From positions 85,408,945-85,472,944 of the forward strand of contig CM038216.1 of NCBI GenBank assembly GCA_021442155.1: a stretch of 64,000 nt of DNA, in the 5' to 3' direction. This stretch comes from Cymbidium sinense (Eukaryota > Streptophyta > Magnoliopsida > Asparagales > Orchidaceae). Below are positions 12,291-25,201 of this stretch, in pieces. Within the stretch, counting starts at the first letter, position 1, and the number at the start of each line of letters is the position of its first letter. Below the pieces are notes generated by a model. It saw nothing but the letters and a program-made list of their open reading frames with translations, did not search any database and was not told where the DNA came from. The position numbers and the translations under genes are program-made.

Positions 12291-13712
12291 CTACCCTTCA
12301 AGAGAGTACTTTTTGATGAGTTCAATATCAATAAAAGATAAGACTTGTCTATTTTGGACTTTTATTGATATGGAATCATCATATGAACACATCAATTCCT
12401 TGGCAAGCTTGGTTAAAGCATACGCTATGGCATTCTCTCCTCGAGGAATCTTATAAATGGTAACCTTTGGGATTTTAGACAATAACTCCATGGTGTACTT
12501 ATGGTAGTGATGGAGCTTGGGCTTTATAACCTTATAGGACCCAACAATTTGGTTGATAATTAGCTGAGAATCCCCGAAGATGTTGATGTTTTGGATGCTT
12601 AGAGTAATGGCTAACTCGACGATAATCGTGCCTCATATTCAGCTTTGTTGGTGCAAGGATTGATAGATGATATGAGAATCTCATCACATCTCTGAGTTAA
12701 AGAACTATTTCTACCCCTGCCTTTCCTAGAATAGTAGATTATGATTCTTCTCCTCTTTGAGAAGAAGCTGCACCATCAAAGTACATCTGCCAGAGGTGAA
12801 TGCTAGTATCCCTTAAGTTCATGATTTGTTCATCGACAAGATCATCACTAAGCAGAGAGTCAGTAAGAAGTGGATGTGCTGCTAAGAAAACTGCTAGCAC
12901 TTATCCTTTCATCGCTTGGTGAGGTACAAAGGTAATGTCAAACTGCGAGAAGATCATGGACCGTCATGCCAGCTGTCCAGATAGTGTTGGTCGTGCCATG
13001 AGATACTGTAGTGGATTAATGCTAGAGACTAAGTTGACCTTATGAGGAAGCATGAAGTGGTTTAGCTTTTGGGATTCAAAGATTAAAGCTGGGCAATGTT
13101 TCTTAATGGGTGGATAATTAGCCTCAGTATGGATTAGATGATAGTTGAGGTAGTAGAGTGCATTTTCCTTCCCTTCGTCGTTGACTTGGGCCAACAATGC
13201 ACCAAGGGAGTCATCTAACTCAGTAGTACAAAGTATGAGTAGCTTGCTTGGGATAGAGGCTGCTCGAACCAGTGGCATTACCAGGTAATGCTTGATGTCT
13301 TCGAAGACATGCTCACACTGGTCATCCCACTTGAACATGGGGTCCTTTTTGACAAGTGCTCATAATTGTTGACATCTTCCTGATAGGTTTGATATAAAGC
13401 GTCTTAGATATGCTAACCACCCTTGGAATGATCTGAGTTGAGATAAACTTTTAGGAGGTGGCATATTTGATATTGCCTTGATCTTCTTTATATTGATTTC
13501 GATTCCCTGGTGTCGGACAACAAACCCAAGGAATTTCCCTGAAGCTACTCCGAATGCACACTTTAGGGGGTTCATTTTGAGGTTAAATTATCTTAACTAT
13601 TGGAAAACTACTCTCAAGACAAAGAGATGTCTTCCTTTTCTCTACTTTTGACCACAAGATCATCAACATAGCACTCGACTAGATGATGAATGAATTCATC
13701 GAAGATTATATT
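12291..13712 (-). pseudogene. Ty3/gypsy reverse transcriptase-RNase H fragment (decayed)
   Basis: Read right to left. The RT catalytic motif YVDD is present at 13,670-13,659 (CYVDDLVVKS). It is followed, after a broken stretch, by the RT thumb/connection region MNPLKCAFGVASGKFLGF (13,575 onward), PPPKSLSQLRSFQG and FISNLSGRCQ. At 13,338-12,964 comes the RT-associated RNase H-like connection domain (LDDSLGALLAQ, ALYYLNYHLI, LARPTLSGQLA-like end). The RNase H1 fold begins near 12,790 with MYFDGAASSQRGEE and decays with several stops before the linker ORF at 12,491-12,291. The upstream part of RT is missing: at about 13,712 the text changes within a few bases to AATAAAATAAAA satellite. The element belongs to the same general Ty3/gypsy lineage as the gag fragment at 1-2,325. 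Confidence 0.88.
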
Positions 13713-16700
13713 CTAAATAAAATAAAAACTTGAACTAAAACCTAAACCTAAACCTAAAAATAAAATGAATAATAAAATTTAAACTTAAAAAAGTAATAAA
13801 ATAAAATAAAATAAAAACATCAACTAAAACCTAAACCTAAACCTAAACCTAAACCTAAAAATAAAATAAAATAACAAATCAAACCTAAATAAAATAAAAT
13901 AAATAATAACCTAAACGAAACTAAAAAAATACAATAAAACTAAAAAATAAAAAACCTAACTAATATAAAAACTAAATGCAAAATAAAAATAAAATAAATC
14001 TAAAACAAAATAAGATAAACACAAAAAAAAACTTAAACTGAAAAAATAAACTTAAAAATAAATAAAAAATAAAATCTAACCTCTAAACTTTTAAAAAAAC
14101 TAAAACTTAAAATAAACAAAATAAAATAAATGTAAACCTAAACTAAAATAAACAAAACTAAAATAAATAAAACCTAAAAATAAACATAAAAATAAAATAA
14201 AATAAAAAATAAAAACTAAACAAAAATAAAATAAATAAGAACTACACTAAACTAAAAAAAATAGAGTAAAACTAAAAAAAATATAAAAGCTAAATAAAAT
14301 AAAAACTAAAGGTAAAATAAAAATAAAAAAAAACTAAATAAAAACCTAAACCAAAAAATAAACTTAAAAATAAATAAAAAATAAAATCTAAACCCTAAAC
14401 TTAAAAAAAACCAAAACCTAAAATAAACAAAATAAAATAAATATAAACCTAAACTAAAATAAATAAAACCTAAACTTAAGCCTAAAATAAATTAAACCTA
14501 AACCCTAAACTAAATATAATAAAATGAAATGAAAATTAACCAAAACCTGAATTTAAAAATAAATCCTAAAAATAAACCTAAAATAAAAACATAAAACTTA
14601 AATCTAAAAGCCAAAAATAAAAACCTAAACCTAAACAAAAAAATAAAAAGCAAGTAAAAATAAAACTAAACTTAAAAAAAAACATTAACCTAAACCTGAA
14701 CCTAAACCAAAAAAACAAACTAAAATAAAAAACCTAAACTAAAATAAATAAATCTAAAATAAATTAACCAAACTAAATAAAAATAAAAAGTAAAATAAAC
14801 TAAAATAAAATAATAAACTAAACTATCTTTAAAAAATAACCTCCCTAAATAAACCCTAAACCCTAAATCCTAAACCCTAAACTTTACACACTAATCCATA
14901 AAACTAAACCAACAACCCTAAACCCAAGTTCTTAAACCCAAACCCCTAAAGGCTAAACCCTAAAACCCTAAACCCTAAACCCTGAACCCTAAAACCTAAA
15001 ACCTAAACCCCAAACCCTAAACCTTAAACCCTAAACCCTAAACCCTAAACCCTAAACCTTAAACACAAAACCCTAAATCCTAAATCTTAAACGTTAAACC
15101 CTAAACCCTGAATTAACCCTAAACCCTAAACCTTAAACCTTAAAAATCTAAAAACCTAAACCTAAACTAAATAAAGCCTAAATAAAAAAAATTAAACAAA
15201 AAAAGTAAAATAATAAATAAAATAAAGGCCTAAACTAAAACCAAAACCTAAACCTAAACTTAAACCTAAACCTAAAAAAGAAAATAAAATATAAATTATA
15301 AACTAAACTAAAATAAAATAAATTAAAACCTAAACTAAACTAAAAAAATAATAAACCTAAACAAAATAAAAACTAAACCTAAAATAATAATAAAATAAAT
15401 CTAAAGTAAAATAAAATAAACACTAAATAACAACCTAAACCTAAAAAATAAACCTAAAAATAAATAAAAAATAAAACCTAAATCGTAAACTAAAAAGAAA
15501 AACCTAAACCTAAAATAAAAATAAAATAAATCTAAACTTAAACTAAAATAAACTAAACAAAAATAAATAAAACATAAACCTAAACTTAAATTAACCTAAA
15601 CCTAAACCTAAACCTAAACCCTAAATAAAATAAAATAAACCAAAAATAAACTGAATCCACAACTAAAAAATAATACATAAAAATAAACCTAAACTAAAAT
15701 CTTAAAACCTAAACCTAAGAAAAATAAAATAAAAACCTAAACCAAAACCTAAAAATAAAAAAATAAAACTTAAACCTAAAACCTCTAATAAAAATAAAAC
15801 TAAACTAAAAAATAAATCTAAACTTAAACCTAAACCTTAAAAAAATACTAAAATAAAACCAAAAATAAATAAACTAAACTAAATACAAATAAAAATAAAC
15901 CTAAATAAAAATAAAAAATAACTAAAATAAATAAAAAATAAACTAAATAAACCTAAACCTACTAGTTTACCTAATTTAAGAAAATTAGAAAAATTAAAAA
16001 AAAATTAAAATAAATAAAAAAATCCCTAAATCGTAAACCCTAAACCCTAAACCTATAACCATAAACCATAAACCCTAAGCCGTAAAATCCTAAACCATAA
16101 ACACTAAATCCTAAAACTTTAACCCCTAAACCTTAAACCCTAAATCCTAAAACCTACAACCCTAAACTGTAAACCATAAACCCCAAACCCTAAATAATAA
16201 ACCCTAAACACTAAACCCTAAAACTTAAAAACTTGAACCTAAACTAAATAAAACCTAAAAATATAATAAATAAATAAACTTAAACTTAAATAAAAAGATA
16301 AAATAAAATAAAATTAAATAAACCTCAACTATAACCTAAACCTAAACCTAAACCTAAAAATAAATTAAAATAAAATAAAATAAATAAGAACCTAAACTAA
16401 ACTAAAAAATAAAATAAACCTAAAAAAATAAAAAAACCTAATTAAATTAAAAATAAAATGTAAAATAAAAATAAAATAAACCTAAAATAAAATAAAATAA
16501 AAACTAAATAAAAAAGTAAACCTAAAAAATAAACTTAAAAATAAATAAAAAATAAAACCTAAACAAAATAAAATAAACCTAAACCTAAACTAAAATAAAC
16601 TAAACTAAAATAAATAAAACCTAAACCTAAACTAAGAAATAACTTAACCTTAACCTTAAACTAAATATAATAAAATAAACTAAAAATAAACCTAAACCTA

Positions 16701-18489
16701 AACTAAAAAATTAAAACTAAAATTAAACCTAAAATAAAAAACCTAAAACCTAAACCTAAAAAAATAAAATAAAAACCTAAACTTACACCTAAAAATAAAA
16801 AATAAAACTTAAACCAAAAAAATAAAATAAAGCTAAAACTAAAGTTAAAAAATAACATAAACATAAACCTAAACCTAAAAAATAAACTAAAATAAAAAGC
16901 TTAAACTTAAAATAAATAAACTAAACTAAATAAAATTTAAAAATTAACCAAATATTAATAAAAAATAAAATAAACTAAAATAAAAAAGAAATAAACTAAA
17001 GAAACCAAAACTGATGGGTTTAAAAAAACCCTTAATCCTAAATCCTAAACCCTAAACCCTAAACCCTAAACACAAAACCCTAAAACTAACCCTAAACCCT
17101 AAACCCTAAACACTAAACCTACAACCCTAAACCTTAAACTAACTTTAAACCCTAAACCCTAAACCCTAAACCCTAAACACTAAACCCTAACCCGCACCTT
17201 AACTTTAAACCTTAAACTGTAAACCCTAAACCTTAAGCACTAAAACCCAAAACCTTAAACTATAAACTAACCCTAAACCTTAAACCCTAAACTCTAAACC
17301 CAAAACCCTAAACCCTAAACCCTAAAATAACCCTAAACCTGAAGCTAACCCTAAACCTTAAAAACTAAACCCTAAACCCTAAACCCAAAAAACCCTAAAC
17401 CCTAAAGCCTAAACACTAAATCTGAAACCCTAAACCCTAAACCCTAAACCCTAACCCAAACCCTAAACCCTAAACTCTAAACCCTGAATACCTAAAAACC
17501 TAAACCTAAATTAAAACTTTGACCTAAACCTAAAAATAAAATAAAAAATAAAAATAAACTAAAATAAAATAAATAAAAACCTAAACTAAACTAAAAAGAT
17601 AAAATAAACCTAAGTATAAATAAAATAAAAACTAAATAAAAACCTAAACCTAAAAAATAAACATAAAAATAAAAGAAAAATAAAACCAAATTAAAAATAA
17701 AATAAACTTAAAACTAAACTAAAATAAAATAAACTAAAATTAATATGACCTAAACCTAAACCTAATATAAACTTAACCTAAACCTATACCTAAACTAAGT
17801 AAAACAAAATAAACTAAAAATAAACCTAAACCTATACTAAAACATAAAACCTAAAAATAAACCTAAAATAAAAACATAAAACCTAAACCAAATAAAATAA
17901 AATAAAAACCTAAACCTAAAAATAAAAAATAAAACCTAAATCAAAAAATAAAATAAAAATAAAACTAAACAAAAAAATAAACCTAAACTTAAAAAATAAA
18001 CTAAAAAAAGCCTAAACTAAAATAAATAAACTAAACTAAATAAAGATAAAAGATAAACCTAAAAAAATGTAAACTTAGATAAACAATAAATAAACTAAAT
18101 AAACCTAAACCTACTGAATTACTTATTTTTTTTTTAAAAAAAACCCTAAACCCTAAATCCTAAACCCTAAACCCTAAAACTAACCCTAAACCCCAAACCC
18201 TAAACTTACAGCCCTAAACTTACAACCTTAAACCCTGAAACCCTAAACCCTAAAACCTAAATCCTATACCCTAAACCCTAATTCCAAAATCATAAACCCT
18301 AAACCCTAAAACCCTCAACCATAAACCCTAAACCCTAAAACCCTAAACCCTAAAAACCTAAACCCTAAACCCTAACCCTAAACCTTAAACCCTAAAACCT
18401 ACAACCCTAAACCTTAAACCTTGGACACTAAACCCTAAAGAATAAACCCTAAACTAACCCTAAACCCTAAACTAAGCCTAAAACTTAAG
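13713..18489 (+). repeat. Degenerate telomere-like satellite, CCCTAAA orientation, block 2
   Basis: Long AATAAA/CCTAAA texture with heptamer islands at about 14,850-15,140, 16,020-16,240, 17,030-17,480 and 18,140-18,480. The GGTTTACTTAATTT-like spacer recurs near 15,960 and, decayed, near 17,010 and 18,110, giving units of about 1.05-1.1 kb. A lead-in of CCTAAACTAAATAAAACCTAAA type follows each heptamer island. No coding potential apart from low-complexity frames. Confidence 0.92.
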
Positions 18490-18954
18490 AATGGGAAGAA
18501 CTTTGACGGCAGGAACATCACCGTCAACTAGGCTCAGTCTAGAACTGGTGGTGGAGGCAAAGGTAGAGGTGGCAGTTACTCTAGTGGTGGTGGGAGACCT
18601 GGAGGTGCTAGTGGATATCAAGGTCACAGTCAGAGTAGTGGTGGTTATGGAGGCAGGAGGAGCGATGGAGGTTACAGCAATGGTGGTGGGGGAGGGAGAG
18701 ATCTGGGATATGATGGTGAATCCCACTACTCGAGAGGCGACAGTGGTTCTGATGGGAACTAGAGAAACTGAAGAACAGTCTATCCGATTTGCTACCTATG
18801 GAACTGTGACTTTACAAGAGAGATTACTTATCTTTGTTTTGCTTTTCTATGGGTGCTCATTTTTATTTATGTCATAGAAAACTTGGGGTGCTACTTCTTT
18901 GATGAAATTGAAAAGAATATACGTTGAATATGAATTTATTCTCTATTAAAAAAA
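18490..18954 (+). pseudogene. Glycine-rich RNA-binding protein 3' fragment, copy 4
   Basis: The best-preserved plus-strand copy: from AAT at 18,490 the frame runs 90 codons to TAG at 18,760 without an indel, the same length as copy 1. It reads NGKNFDGRNITVN, then a TAG in place of the Gln/Glu codon, then AQSR and the Gly-rich tail, ending SHYSRGDSGSDGN. The 3' UTR ends in seven A at 18,948-18,954. It lies about 210 bases from the left end of the inverted-repeat arm, and copy 6 lies about 310 bases from the right end on the other strand; both share SHYSRG, so they are probably the two mirror copies. The 128-codon ORF starting at 18,491 is a different frame and not a gene. Confidence 0.87.
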
Positions 18955-19164
18955 CCATAAACCCTAAACTTAAAACCAAAACCCTTTACCCTAAACCCTA
19001 AATCCTAACCCCTAAATCCTAAAAACCCTAAACTTTAAACACTAAACCCTAAATCATATACCCTAAACACTAATCCCAAACCATAAACCCTAAACACTAA
19101 ACTAACCCTAAACCCTAAACCCTAAACTAACCTTAAAACCTAACCCTAAACCCTAAACACTAAA
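18955..19164 (+). repeat. Telomere-like satellite next to the left palindrome arm
   Basis: About 210 bases of decayed CCCTAAA heptamers. They end in AAACCTTGAATAAAG, the same junction found inverted at 55,947-55,958. Confidence 0.9.
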
Positions 19165-22100
19165 CCTTGAATAAAGATGTCATTAGGAGTAGATCTAAAG
19201 AATGACCTAATCCTAAAATAGTTATGGTAGCTAAAAAAATATCTTCAAGAGACTTTCCCATGACTATTAGAGATTTGAATACCCTAAACCCTAACCCTAA
19301 ATCATAATATGATATCGTATATTATAGTACAATGTAGCATGATATCCTAAAGCATGTAATGATGTGTTTTGGATGTTATAAGATGTTTTGAAATGTTTTA
19401 GTATATTATGGTATTGTGCCCTATAGTCTATATTAATATAAATCATAAAAATATTAATTTAATAAATTAGATGATGAAATTTGTTAAATTTAAAGTGGGA
19501 ATTAGGTTGTAGTACCAAAGGTGTGCTACGCCACTTGTAGTCTAAAATGTAAGTTTTTATGTTCAAAATAAATATTATATGTTGTAGCATAGTATATCAT
19601 CATATATCATAATATATTATTCTACACATTTTAAATTCTTTTAGTATTTTACAATCATACAGTTGAGCCTACACTAGCATTATTTATAAAATTGTTGATT
19701 TAGACTTTAAAATTGTGGAATTTGGACAAATTCATAATAGGTAGAGCATGGCATCATAATATTTTGTTTCAATTTAAAGTATGTAAGTGATACGACTAAA
19801 ATATATAGTTTTATATTATTTAGACTAATTTTATGATTTTTTATCTTCAACAATCCATTCTAATTTGATATGCAATATAATATAATATAATATGTTATAG
19901 TGTATTATAATATAGGATTCCATAACATAGCTTAACATCATGCATTATAGCATACTATTGTGTATTACTACTTATTATTTAGCATATTTTAGTTTTCTAT
20001 AGTATGATGTAGTATAGTTTGTACTAGTATAATTCATAAAGATATTGTCTTATAGGCTAAGATGATGGGATTTGGCCAAATTTAAGGTAAGCTTTAGAGA
20101 ACATCATTGGGGGTGTGCTATGGCGTGTCATTTAATCAAAAGAATGAAATTTTGCATCCAAAATAAATGTTCATTTTTCAACCAAATTTGATAAATATTT
20201 GGCTTAAAGTGATTCATTTTAAGGTGTAATGTAAGATAATATATTATACCAAAGCAAATTAAAATATAATGTACATAACATTATAACTTTACATATATAT
20301 GAATGTATTGGTGTGTTACTAAATGTTACTGTACATTTTAGTATGTTTTACTTGTTTTTATAATACGTTGGGTCAAAACTCATAAAAATGCTAATTTAAA
20401 AGTTGAGATAGAAGAATTTGGCCAAATTCACAGCACACACCAAGAAGCAACGCCAAAATTAAGCTATTTTGTAGCATTTCTAATAAAAAAATAATAATTT
20501 TACATCCCAAATAAATATTATTCATATTTTGAGAAAGTTTTGTTATTTGTTCACTTTAAGTGATTCTAATGAGGTGTAAAGTTAGACAATATATTATATT
20601 ATAGCAAATTATGATATAAAATCATATATTATTATATAATATAGTGTGTTAATTCACACTATAATATGTTTAGCATGATATTGATTATTTAGTTTGAGCT
20701 TGCCCATCACAAATCATAAAATGTTAATTACAATGTTAAGATGATGTAATTTGAATGAATACGTTATTACGCTTTTTGTTGAAGTATTAAAGGTGTGCAT
20801 AAGAGAAGAAATAAGATTTGAAGAGAATACCATGTCAAGGACATGGAGGGAGATCCGCTAAGGGATCACACATGCATTGGACATTACACGTGAGGGGTCT
20901 ATGACGAGGGAATAGAAGAAGAATATCTGTTGGGGATAAGGTTTGAATTTGATTATATGATTTTGCAAAGAAGATCTGCTCGGGATAAGAATCTATAATC
21001 CACCAAGGATTAAGATCGAATCGACTTTAATTTGTTTTATTTTAATTGATGTGGAGGCATATCTGCTAAAGATATGGGCTCGAGTTTGTTGGGGATCAGG
21101 TATTTGAAGCTTCCACTAGGGAAGCATGTTCGGGCTATTCATTGTGGAATGGGATTTGAGTTTGATTTCATAGATTTATTTGGGGATGTGTCCACCGAGG
21201 ATAAGAGTTTGGTTGGATTTATTTGATTTAGATTCTACTGGGGGAGTTGGTTTAATTTGGCTCCATTGGGGAGGTTGGTTTTGAATTAGATTTTTTTGCA
21301 TGAGTTATTTATATATGATTTGGGGCTCCACTAAGGAGAAGGGTGTGATTTAACTCAATGGGGGAAAATCAGATTATGTTTAATTTAATCTTAGTTAATG
21401 TATGGATCTTATCGATGTGCGATGGACCCACTGAGAAGTGGCTATATCAGTCTTGACCTACCTCAGGTTTACAAATCCAAAAAGATAGTCTACCAACTGC
21501 GGGGTAGAGCTAGCCAACCTAAGGGGTTTTTTGGTGCAATGGCTATGCTAGAAAAGGCAATACTTACATCTTCCAAAGTGAGGAAAAATCGCTAGGGTGA
21601 CCTGGTGGATGCACAATCAATCGAACCTGACTTAGGGTGACTACTAAGTGAATGTCACTGGGGACTTATGTCAACTTAAAAGTAGTCAAGATTAATTTTA
21701 TCTTAATTTCATGTGATTTGAAATGGTTTGTTTGGTTTAGTTCATATTTGAATTAAGGGTATATCCGCTAGGGATGTGAGCTTGATAAAATTTGATAGAT
21801 TTAATTTCTGGACCATGTCTGTGTGCGATGAACCCACTAAGAAGGGGCTATATCAGAATTTTTCTATCTCAAATTTACAAATCCAAAGGGTTAGTCTACT
21901 GCCCATGGGGTAGAGCTAGCCAACCTAAGGGGTTGCCTTTCAGTGTGCAACAGCTGTGATAAGAAGAAGGCATAATAGACTTACATCTTTAAAGTAGGGA
22001 ACAACCGCTGGGGTAACCTATTGGTAGCACAACAAATTGAACCCGACTTAGGGGCGACTATTGAGTGAATGTTGCTGGAGACTTATATAAACTCATGAGT

Positions 22101-22795
22101 AGTAAGGTCATTCCTAAGGGGAGTTTTGCTAACATTGCCCTAAAGATAGGATACCTGCTTGGGAAAAGGTACCGCTAGGGGTGTCCTCCTAATCCACAAG
22201 TGAATATATATTTTGTTTATATGTTTGTGTGGACCCTGTTGGTGTACGTGGGACCACATTGAGAATGGGTTATGTCGACCTTGACATATCTCAGATTTAT
22301 TAGACTAAGGAAGAATCTTCACATCCATAGGACAGATTCTCCAACGATAGGGGTGGTTACTAGGAAAGGGGAACTGCCAATCTGATAGTAATCTGGGTAG
22401 TGTCTAAATGGGGTCGCAAAGGATGTCATCCAAATATAGTGCCCATAGGGGAGGTGTTGCTTGGAGCGTTATCCTGAGCCCTAGAAAGGAAAGCCTATAG
22501 GTGTATGGTGGCCAACTCTAGGAGAAAGCATAGCAGACTTACATCTGCCATGAGTGGTGTATCCTAAAGTGCGAGAACCAACCAACCTAAGGTGTATCTA
22601 TCAACATGAGTGGTGTATCCATTAGCATAGTGAGAACCAAGCAACCTAAGGTGCCCATCGGAGTGCAACGAACAATCTGAAAAGAAAGCATGTAGGTTTA
22701 TAACTTCCCAAGTAGAATCGAACATTGAAATAGTCTATCATTGGCATAATAGATGTTATCTAATCTAGAACCACTACTAAGTGGGGAACCCTGAG
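19165..22795. repeat. Outer left arm of the large inverted repeat
   Basis: The reverse complement of this stretch is found at 52,397-55,953. Fixed points that match: the first 110 bases (GATGTCATTAGGAG...TCTTCAAGAGACTTTC), a small internal telomere island (CCCTAAACCCTAACCC at 19,283-19,305; inverted at 55,812-55,832), the AT-rich tandem repeat, and the tract ending ACTACTAAGTGGGG at about 22,795. Both arms join satellite at the same base. No gene is seen. Confidence 0.88.
19430..20780. repeat. AT-rich tandem repeat, about 340 bp, five units (left arm)
   Basis: A motif like AATCATAAAAATATTAATTT recurs at about 19,441, 19,683, 20,031, 20,377 and 20,711: spacings of 242, then 348, 346 and 334 bases. 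Each unit also holds a GGAATTTGGCCAAATTCA-like segment and an AAAATAAATATT segment, joined by TATA-rich text capable of short hairpins. Units are strongly diverged. Confidence 0.75.
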
Positions 22796-23170
22796 GAAGG
22801 ACTGGACCTAAACTTGAAGTAGTCAAGAGGGAAGGAGCACTATCCTTAAAATGTCAAATATACTGATCCTAAAGACATGAAGTCTAATCCAAGAACAAGT
22901 GTAGTAGACTCACATCCTCTTAAATGAACCCAACATGAAGTAGTTTATCAGCCATGCAGTAAGGCCTACCAAACAAAGAAGGTGCTCATTGGTGTGTAGT
23001 GGCCAAGTAAGAAAGGAAAGCATAGTATACTTACATCCTCCAAAGCAAGAAGACCACTGGGGTGACACACTAACAGGGTACCATGTCAGCCAGACCTAGA
23101 ACAGCTACTGAATGAGTGCCACTGGGGGCAGTATCTCAACTCAGAGTAGCCCGAGATAAAATATTTGTGT
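20830..23170 (-). repeat. Tandem hairpin-rich tract T (reverse orientation)
   Basis: Diverged units of about 400-500 bases. Recurrent pieces are GGACCCACTGAGAAG, GGTTTACAAATCCAAA, GTAGAGCTAGCCAACCTAAG, ACTTACATC and GAACCCGACTTAGGG (for example at 21,420, 21,835 and 22,230). The tract lies immediately downstream of the integrase fragment at 23,320 on the same strand, which suggests it is the 3' non-coding part or LTR start of that Ty3/gypsy family. Its forward copies are at 31,090-32,900 and 52,397-54,340. An ORF at 21,398-21,595 lies inside a unit, is not conserved in the others and is not a gene. Confidence 0.78.
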
Positions 23171-23319
23171 TTATTTTATATGTTTGTGTGTAGTTTGTGT
23201 TTGTCTTATGTCGATGAAAGATAGGACACTATTCATGGAAGATTTGCAAACAAGAATACTTTCAACATGGAAGAGATTGATTTGAAATGTAATTTTCATT
23301 GATGATAATTATTTTCAAA

Positions 23320-24636
23320 TATGATTTACAATATTTCTTTAAGTAGAGCCTGTTGATTGGAAGCATTATACGCTTTATGATTAATAAGCTGATAAGATCC
23401 TCCTTGGTAGGCCTTCTCTATGGCAGAAGGGCATTCCCAAGTGGGTTCAAATGTGCCTCCCATCTTATGATAGGAAACAATCCATCTCCTCATAACTAAA
23501 ATAAGTGCTCCTACTTGAAAAGCTCTAGCACGGACCAACTTATTTTGAGCCTGAATCATTTTAGCTTTGTACAACTTGAGCTTTTAGCATGACCGCAAGC
23601 GTCTCTCCTCCAAGCCTTCGATCTCTTCAACCACAGCTTAGTGTTCTGCTCTATTGTGATCTTACTACCCACAATCATCCTTAGTGATGGAAGTTGGATT
23701 TATAATGGTAGAATAGCTTCAGACTGAGTAGAATGTGTTGGAGTTCTATATGTGGTGCAGTAGGCCCACAAGGCTTCAACTAACTTCTCATGCCACTATC
23801 ACTTTTTATTGTCAAGTGTCTTCTTTAGTATTTTGATGAGAGTTTTTTTGATGGCTTCTGCTAAGCCATTTTCCCTCGAGTAGTTGATGGTAGAATATCT
23901 CCAATCTATGTTCTGATTTCGGGCAAAGTTGTTGATCTCGTTTCTCTTGAATGGGTACCATTATTAGATATAATTCATCGAGGCACTCCGAACCTATATA
24001 CGATATGGTTCCTAAAAAATTGGAGCACATGCTCAACTGTGACCTCTCTATGTAGAATCACCTTCGCCCATTTAGAAAAGTAGTCAGTAGCAGCTAAGAT
24101 GAACTGATGACCCTTGGAAGAAGGAGAATCAATCAGACCCACTATGTTGGTACCCCAACATTCGAATGGCCATTAGGCCAATGTAGGATGTAGAATTTTG
24201 GGTCGTTAGTGTAGGACCACACCGTGTATTTAATATTGGTGGCATCGCCTAGCCGTATCCATGCAATCTTTGATCATCGATGACCAATGGTATGCTAGTC
24301 TCTTGATCTTGGCTTTCATCTTTGGACTTGCTTGGTTGGCTCAATATAATCCTGAGTGTACTTTGATCATGATCTTATAGGCTTCATGCTTGTCTAAATA
24401 ACTTAACCACGTATGATTGAAAGACCACCGGTATAAGACACCATCCACAAGAGTGTAGGAAAGTGCTCTCTGTTTCATCTGATAGGCTTGAGACTTCTCT
24501 TTAGGTAGTTTGCCTTTATTTAGGTAATACATGAATGGTTTCCTCCAATCTAACTCCTCGTCCTTCTCTGGAATGGAAACCTCCCCTTCAAGATAGTACT
24601 TTCTGATGAGTTCAATATCAATAAGGGATAAGACTT
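23320..24636 (-). pseudogene. Ty3/gypsy integrase fragment (decayed)
   Basis: Read right to left: the linker after RNase H (MYYLNKGKLPKEKSQAYQMK, 24,532 onward), then EAYKIMIKVHSG leading into the zinc finger, with LAYHWSSMIKDCMD and CHQYQIHG near 24,300-24,200. The core domain begins PFECWGTNIVGLID at about 24,170-24,125, then GHQFILAATDYFSKWAKV, IISNNGT, and NGLAEAIKKTLIKILKK near 23,870-23,815. The first catalytic Asp appears as Asn and the second as Asn (ISNN for ISDN), so this copy is dead by sequence as well as by frame. The C-terminal domain (MYKAKMIQAQNKLVRAR and TWECPSAIEKAYQGGSYQL, 23,574-23,326) resembles the usual GPY/F end. At 24,636 the text changes abruptly to AATAAAATAA satellite; RT and RNase H are missing. 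Confidence 0.88.
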
Positions 24637-25201
24637 GTCTAATAAAATAATAAAATAAAATAAAATAAAAACCTAAACTAAACTAAACTAAAAAAAAAAA
24701 AAAAAAAAACTAAATAAAACTAAACCTAAAATAAACTAAAATAAAAAAACCTAAAATAAAACCAAAAAAATAAAATAAACCTAAAAAAATAAATGTAAAA
24801 TAAAAATAAAAAAAAACCTAAACCTAAAAATAAAATATAAACTAATTAACTAAATAAAATAAAACCTAAACTAAAAAAAATATAATAAATAAAAAACTAA
24901 ATAAAATAAATAAAATATAAATAAAATAAAATAAATAAATAAAATAAAGAAATAAATAAAAATAAATAAACTTTTATTTAATAAAAAAACCTTAAACCTT
25001 AATTTAAATAAACCTAAACCTTAAACCCTAAACACTAAACCTACAACCCTAAACCCTAAACCATAAACCCTAACCCTAAACCCTAAACCCTAAACCCTAA
25101 ACCCCAAACCCTATACCTAAACCTAAAGTGACTAAATAAATTAAAAAAATAAACCTAAGCCCTAAAATCTAATAAACCTAAACCTAAACCTAAACCCTAA
25201 G
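24637..25201 (+). repeat. Telomere-like satellite between integrase fragment and GRP copy 5
   Basis: AATAAA-type texture with a run of about 19 A at 24,690-24,710, then heptamers (25,020-25,120) and the CCTAAAGTGACTAAATAAATT lead-in seen before copies 1-3. No gene. Confidence 0.9.

Noticed and set aside
18491..18877. 128-codon plus-strand ORF
   Set aside because: It is a second frame of the glycine-rich fragment (copy 4); the ancestral frame is the neighbouring one, ending at TAG 18,760. The same applies to the ORFs at 6,816-7,058, 7,726-7,938, 25,217-25,498, 56,728-56,405 and 61,118-60,870.
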